Assembly: GCA_030695285.1 (NCBI GenBank)
Contig: JAUYTF010000120.1
Location: forward strand, 1-7,142
DNA: 7,142 bases
Reading direction: 5' to 3'
Source of the DNA: Eubacteriales bacterium
GTDB lineage: Bacteria > Bacillota > Clostridia > Christensenellales > CAG-138
Shown here: positions 5,995 to 7,142 of the stretch, in pieces
Layout: every line of letters begins with the position of its first letter
How positions within the stretch are numbered: position 1 is the first letter of the stretch
Made by a program: the position numbers and the translations under genes
Notes under the pieces: generated by a model
The model's database searches: none
The model's input: the letters and a program-made list of their open reading frames with translations, nothing else
Told to the model about the DNA's origin: nothing

Positions 5995-6393
5995 ATGGTA
6001 TTTGAGTCTTTTGGAGGCTTCGGATCAATGTTCACCGTCGTGCCGCTTATCATTGCAATCGGGTTTATCGTAATTCTCGGAATCATCATCTACCGCGTTG
6101 TGCAAGGCGCGCAGAGATGGAAGCGCAACAACGATTCACCCGTGCTGACGGTAAATGCGCGCGTCGTCACCAAGCGCGCGGACGTGAGCCATTATCACCA
6201 CGCGAACACCACGAATAACGCGATAGACATGGGGTATTCCTCCACGTATTATTACGTGACATTTGAGGTGGCAAGTGGCGACCGGATGGAGTTTCACGTT
6301 AAGAATACCGAATACGGCCTGCTGGCGGAAGGCGACGCGGGAAAGCTGACCTTTCAGGGCACGCGCTATCTCGGCTTTACGCGCGGTGTGTAG
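5995..6393 (+). CDS. DUF2500-family membrane-anchored protein
   Basis: A 132-residue protein. A single hydrophobic helix at about residues 12-34 is followed by the basic RVVQGAQRWKR, which suggests that the C-terminal domain is cytoplasmic. The rest is the DUF2500 pattern: SPVLTVNARVVTKRADV (48-64), a His-rich linker (SHYHH at 65-69), STYYYVTFEVASGDRMEFHV (83-102), and the closing EYGLLAEGDAGKLTFQGTRYLGF (106-128). The family is widespread in Firmicutes and has no known function; the beta-rich domain shows no catalytic motif. AGAGG at 5983-5987, seven bases before the ATG, sets the start. It lies between the PH-domain gene and the Nudix gene, 52 and 30 bases away, and is likely transcribed with them. 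Confidence 0.9.
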   Translation: MVFESFGGFGSMFTVVPLIIAIGFIVILGIIIYRVVQGAQRWKRNNDSPVLTVNARVVTKRADVSHYHHANTTNNAIDMGYSSTYYYVTFEVASGDRMEFHVKNTEYGLLAEGDAGKLTFQGTRYLGFTRGV

Positions 6394-6423
6394 GCGCGGG
6401 ATTTTGCAGCAAGAGGAAAGAAG

Positions 6424-6903
6424 ATGAACGTACGAAGCACGGTCAAAGCGATCGTTCTGCACGAGGGCAAGGTGCTGCTCAATCGTTGTATAGACGCGAA
6501 TAACGGGGAGTACTATTCGCTCCCCGGCGGCGGACAGGAGCAGTTTGAAACCATGGCGGAGGCGATTCGACGCGAATGCCTGGAAGAAACGGGCTATTCT
6601 GTCGAGCCGGTTCGCTTTGCCGCGCTGATGGAGGAGATCTGCCTCGAACCGTTTATTCGCACGCACTATTCGCAGTATGCGCACAAGCTGCTGCACTTCT
6701 TCATCTGCCGCCTGACATCGGCGGAGCGCGTGGAACCGACAGAAACCGACGAATCGCAGGTTGCGAACGAATGGGTGCCTGTGGAAGATGTTCCGCAGAT
6801 CAATCTTCTGCCAACGCAGGTACGGGACGCATTTTCGCGGTTGACGACCGAAGAAGCGCCGCAGTTTCTAGGCGCTGCCTACTTGGAGCACAATCATGGA
6901 TAA
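6424..6903 (+). CDS. Nudix hydrolase
   Basis: A 159-residue cytoplasmic enzyme expected to split a nucleoside diphosphate linked to another moiety, with Mg2+ or Mn2+. The complete Nudix box GX5EX7REUXEEXGU is at residues 36-58: G36, E42, R50, E51, E54, E55, G57. E51, E54 and E55 would bind the metal. Upstream, VKAIVLHEGKVLLNR (7-21) is the usual first strands, and YYSLPGGG (30-37) leads into the box. An HKLLHFFICRL strand (87-97) follows, and WVPVEDVPQINLLP (116-129) is the common C-terminal motif. The substrate cannot be predicted. AGAGGA at 6412-6417, six bases before the ATG, supports the start. The next gene begins 42 bases after the stop. Confidence 0.93.
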   Translation: MNVRSTVKAIVLHEGKVLLNRCIDANNGEYYSLPGGGQEQFETMAEAIRRECLEETGYSVEPVRFAALMEEICLEPFIRTHYSQYAHKLLHFFICRLTSAERVEPTETDESQVANEWVPVEDVPQINLLPTQVRDAFSRLTTEEAPQFLGAAYLEHNHG

Positions 6904-6945
6904 TTGACGCGCCTCATGTAACCATATCGAATTTGGAGTAAGATC

Positions 6946-7142
6946 ATGATGAAAGCAAACGACATCTGCAAGTTCGTGAAACCCGACGAAACCATGCTGG
7001 ACGAGATCGTCTCTTACCGCGCGGCGTTTCTTGCTGACGGGGACAGCATGGACGGCACGGGCCCGCTGCGCCAGATGGAGTTTCCGCTGGAGTGGCTCGC
7101 GTGTTGCCGCGCGGGAGAACACCGCGAAACCACGCCGCCCAT
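6946..7142 (+). CDS. GNAT-family N-acetyltransferase, N-terminal part (cut by window end)
   Basis: Sixty-five codons are visible before the window ends. The segment from about 20 to 50 (EIVSYRAAFLADGDSMDGTG, then PLRQMEFPLEWL) is the N-terminal pattern of a common Firmicutes GNAT group, in which YRxEFxxxGDSMDGTGxLR precedes an acetyl-CoA-binding domain that would lie outside the window. GGAG at 6935-6938 is seven bases before the first of two consecutive ATG codons (6946 and 6949). It is 42 bases after the Nudix gene and on the same strand, so probably in the same transcript. The acetyl-CoA motif itself cannot be seen, so the call rests on the N-terminal pattern only. Confidence 0.75.
   Translation, partial: MMKANDICKFVKPDETMLDEIVSYRAAFLADGDSMDGTGPLRQMEFPLEWLACCRAGEHRETTPP

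Noticed and set aside
6904..6932. TTGACG followed 17 bases later by TCGAAT as a promoter for the last GNAT
   Set aside because: Transcription would start at about 6939, inside or after the GGAG ribosome site, so the message would lose it.

Overview
The window looks like a chromosomal stretch of a moderately GC-rich anaerobic Firmicute (Clostridia-like). The evidence for this is a set of typical Firmicutes small proteins (a YvbH-like PH-domain protein, a DUF2500 protein, a GNAT of the 'SMDGTG' type), strong purine-rich Shine-Dalgarno sites 6-7 bases before most starts, and a tRNA gene with an encoded CCA end. This assignment is inference; no rRNA or other strict marker is present. All genes lie on the + strand.

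Left edge (1-1044): an AT-rich block, by eye about one third G+C. It holds the C-terminal half of a KAP-family P-loop NTPase, a family often found on accessory and phage-defence elements. Its frame stops at a TGA (823-825) but stays open in the same frame for 72 more protein-like codons, to a second TGA at 1042-1044. The gene is therefore either broken by a nonsense mutation or read through. The rest of the gene, including Walker A, lies outside the window.

Junction (1045-1158): composition changes abruptly to well over half G+C. A possible promoter overlaps the left arm of a long hairpin followed by a T tract, just before the next gene.

Host-like block A (1159-2985): a Gfo/Idh/MocA-type NAD(P)-dependent oxidoreductase carrying a cysteine-rich insert, then a small four-helix membrane protein with a Pro/Glu-rich tail. 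The two are probably co-transcribed.

RNA block (2986-3338): a promoter, a tRNA-Ala with anticodon CGC and the alanine-identity G3-U70 pair, and two hairpin terminators in a row.

Host-like block B (3339-7142): prfC (peptide chain release factor 3), then a promoter and a run of five small closely spaced genes: a GNAT acetyltransferase resembling the AAC(6') group, a PH-domain protein, a DUF2500 membrane protein, a Nudix hydrolase, and the start of a second GNAT cut by the window end. These look like a housekeeping/accessory neighbourhood; no shared pathway can be read from them.

I do not see a complete new system here. The most interesting signals are the interrupted KAP NTPase at the edge of an apparently foreign segment and the promoter/hairpin arrangement at the junction.
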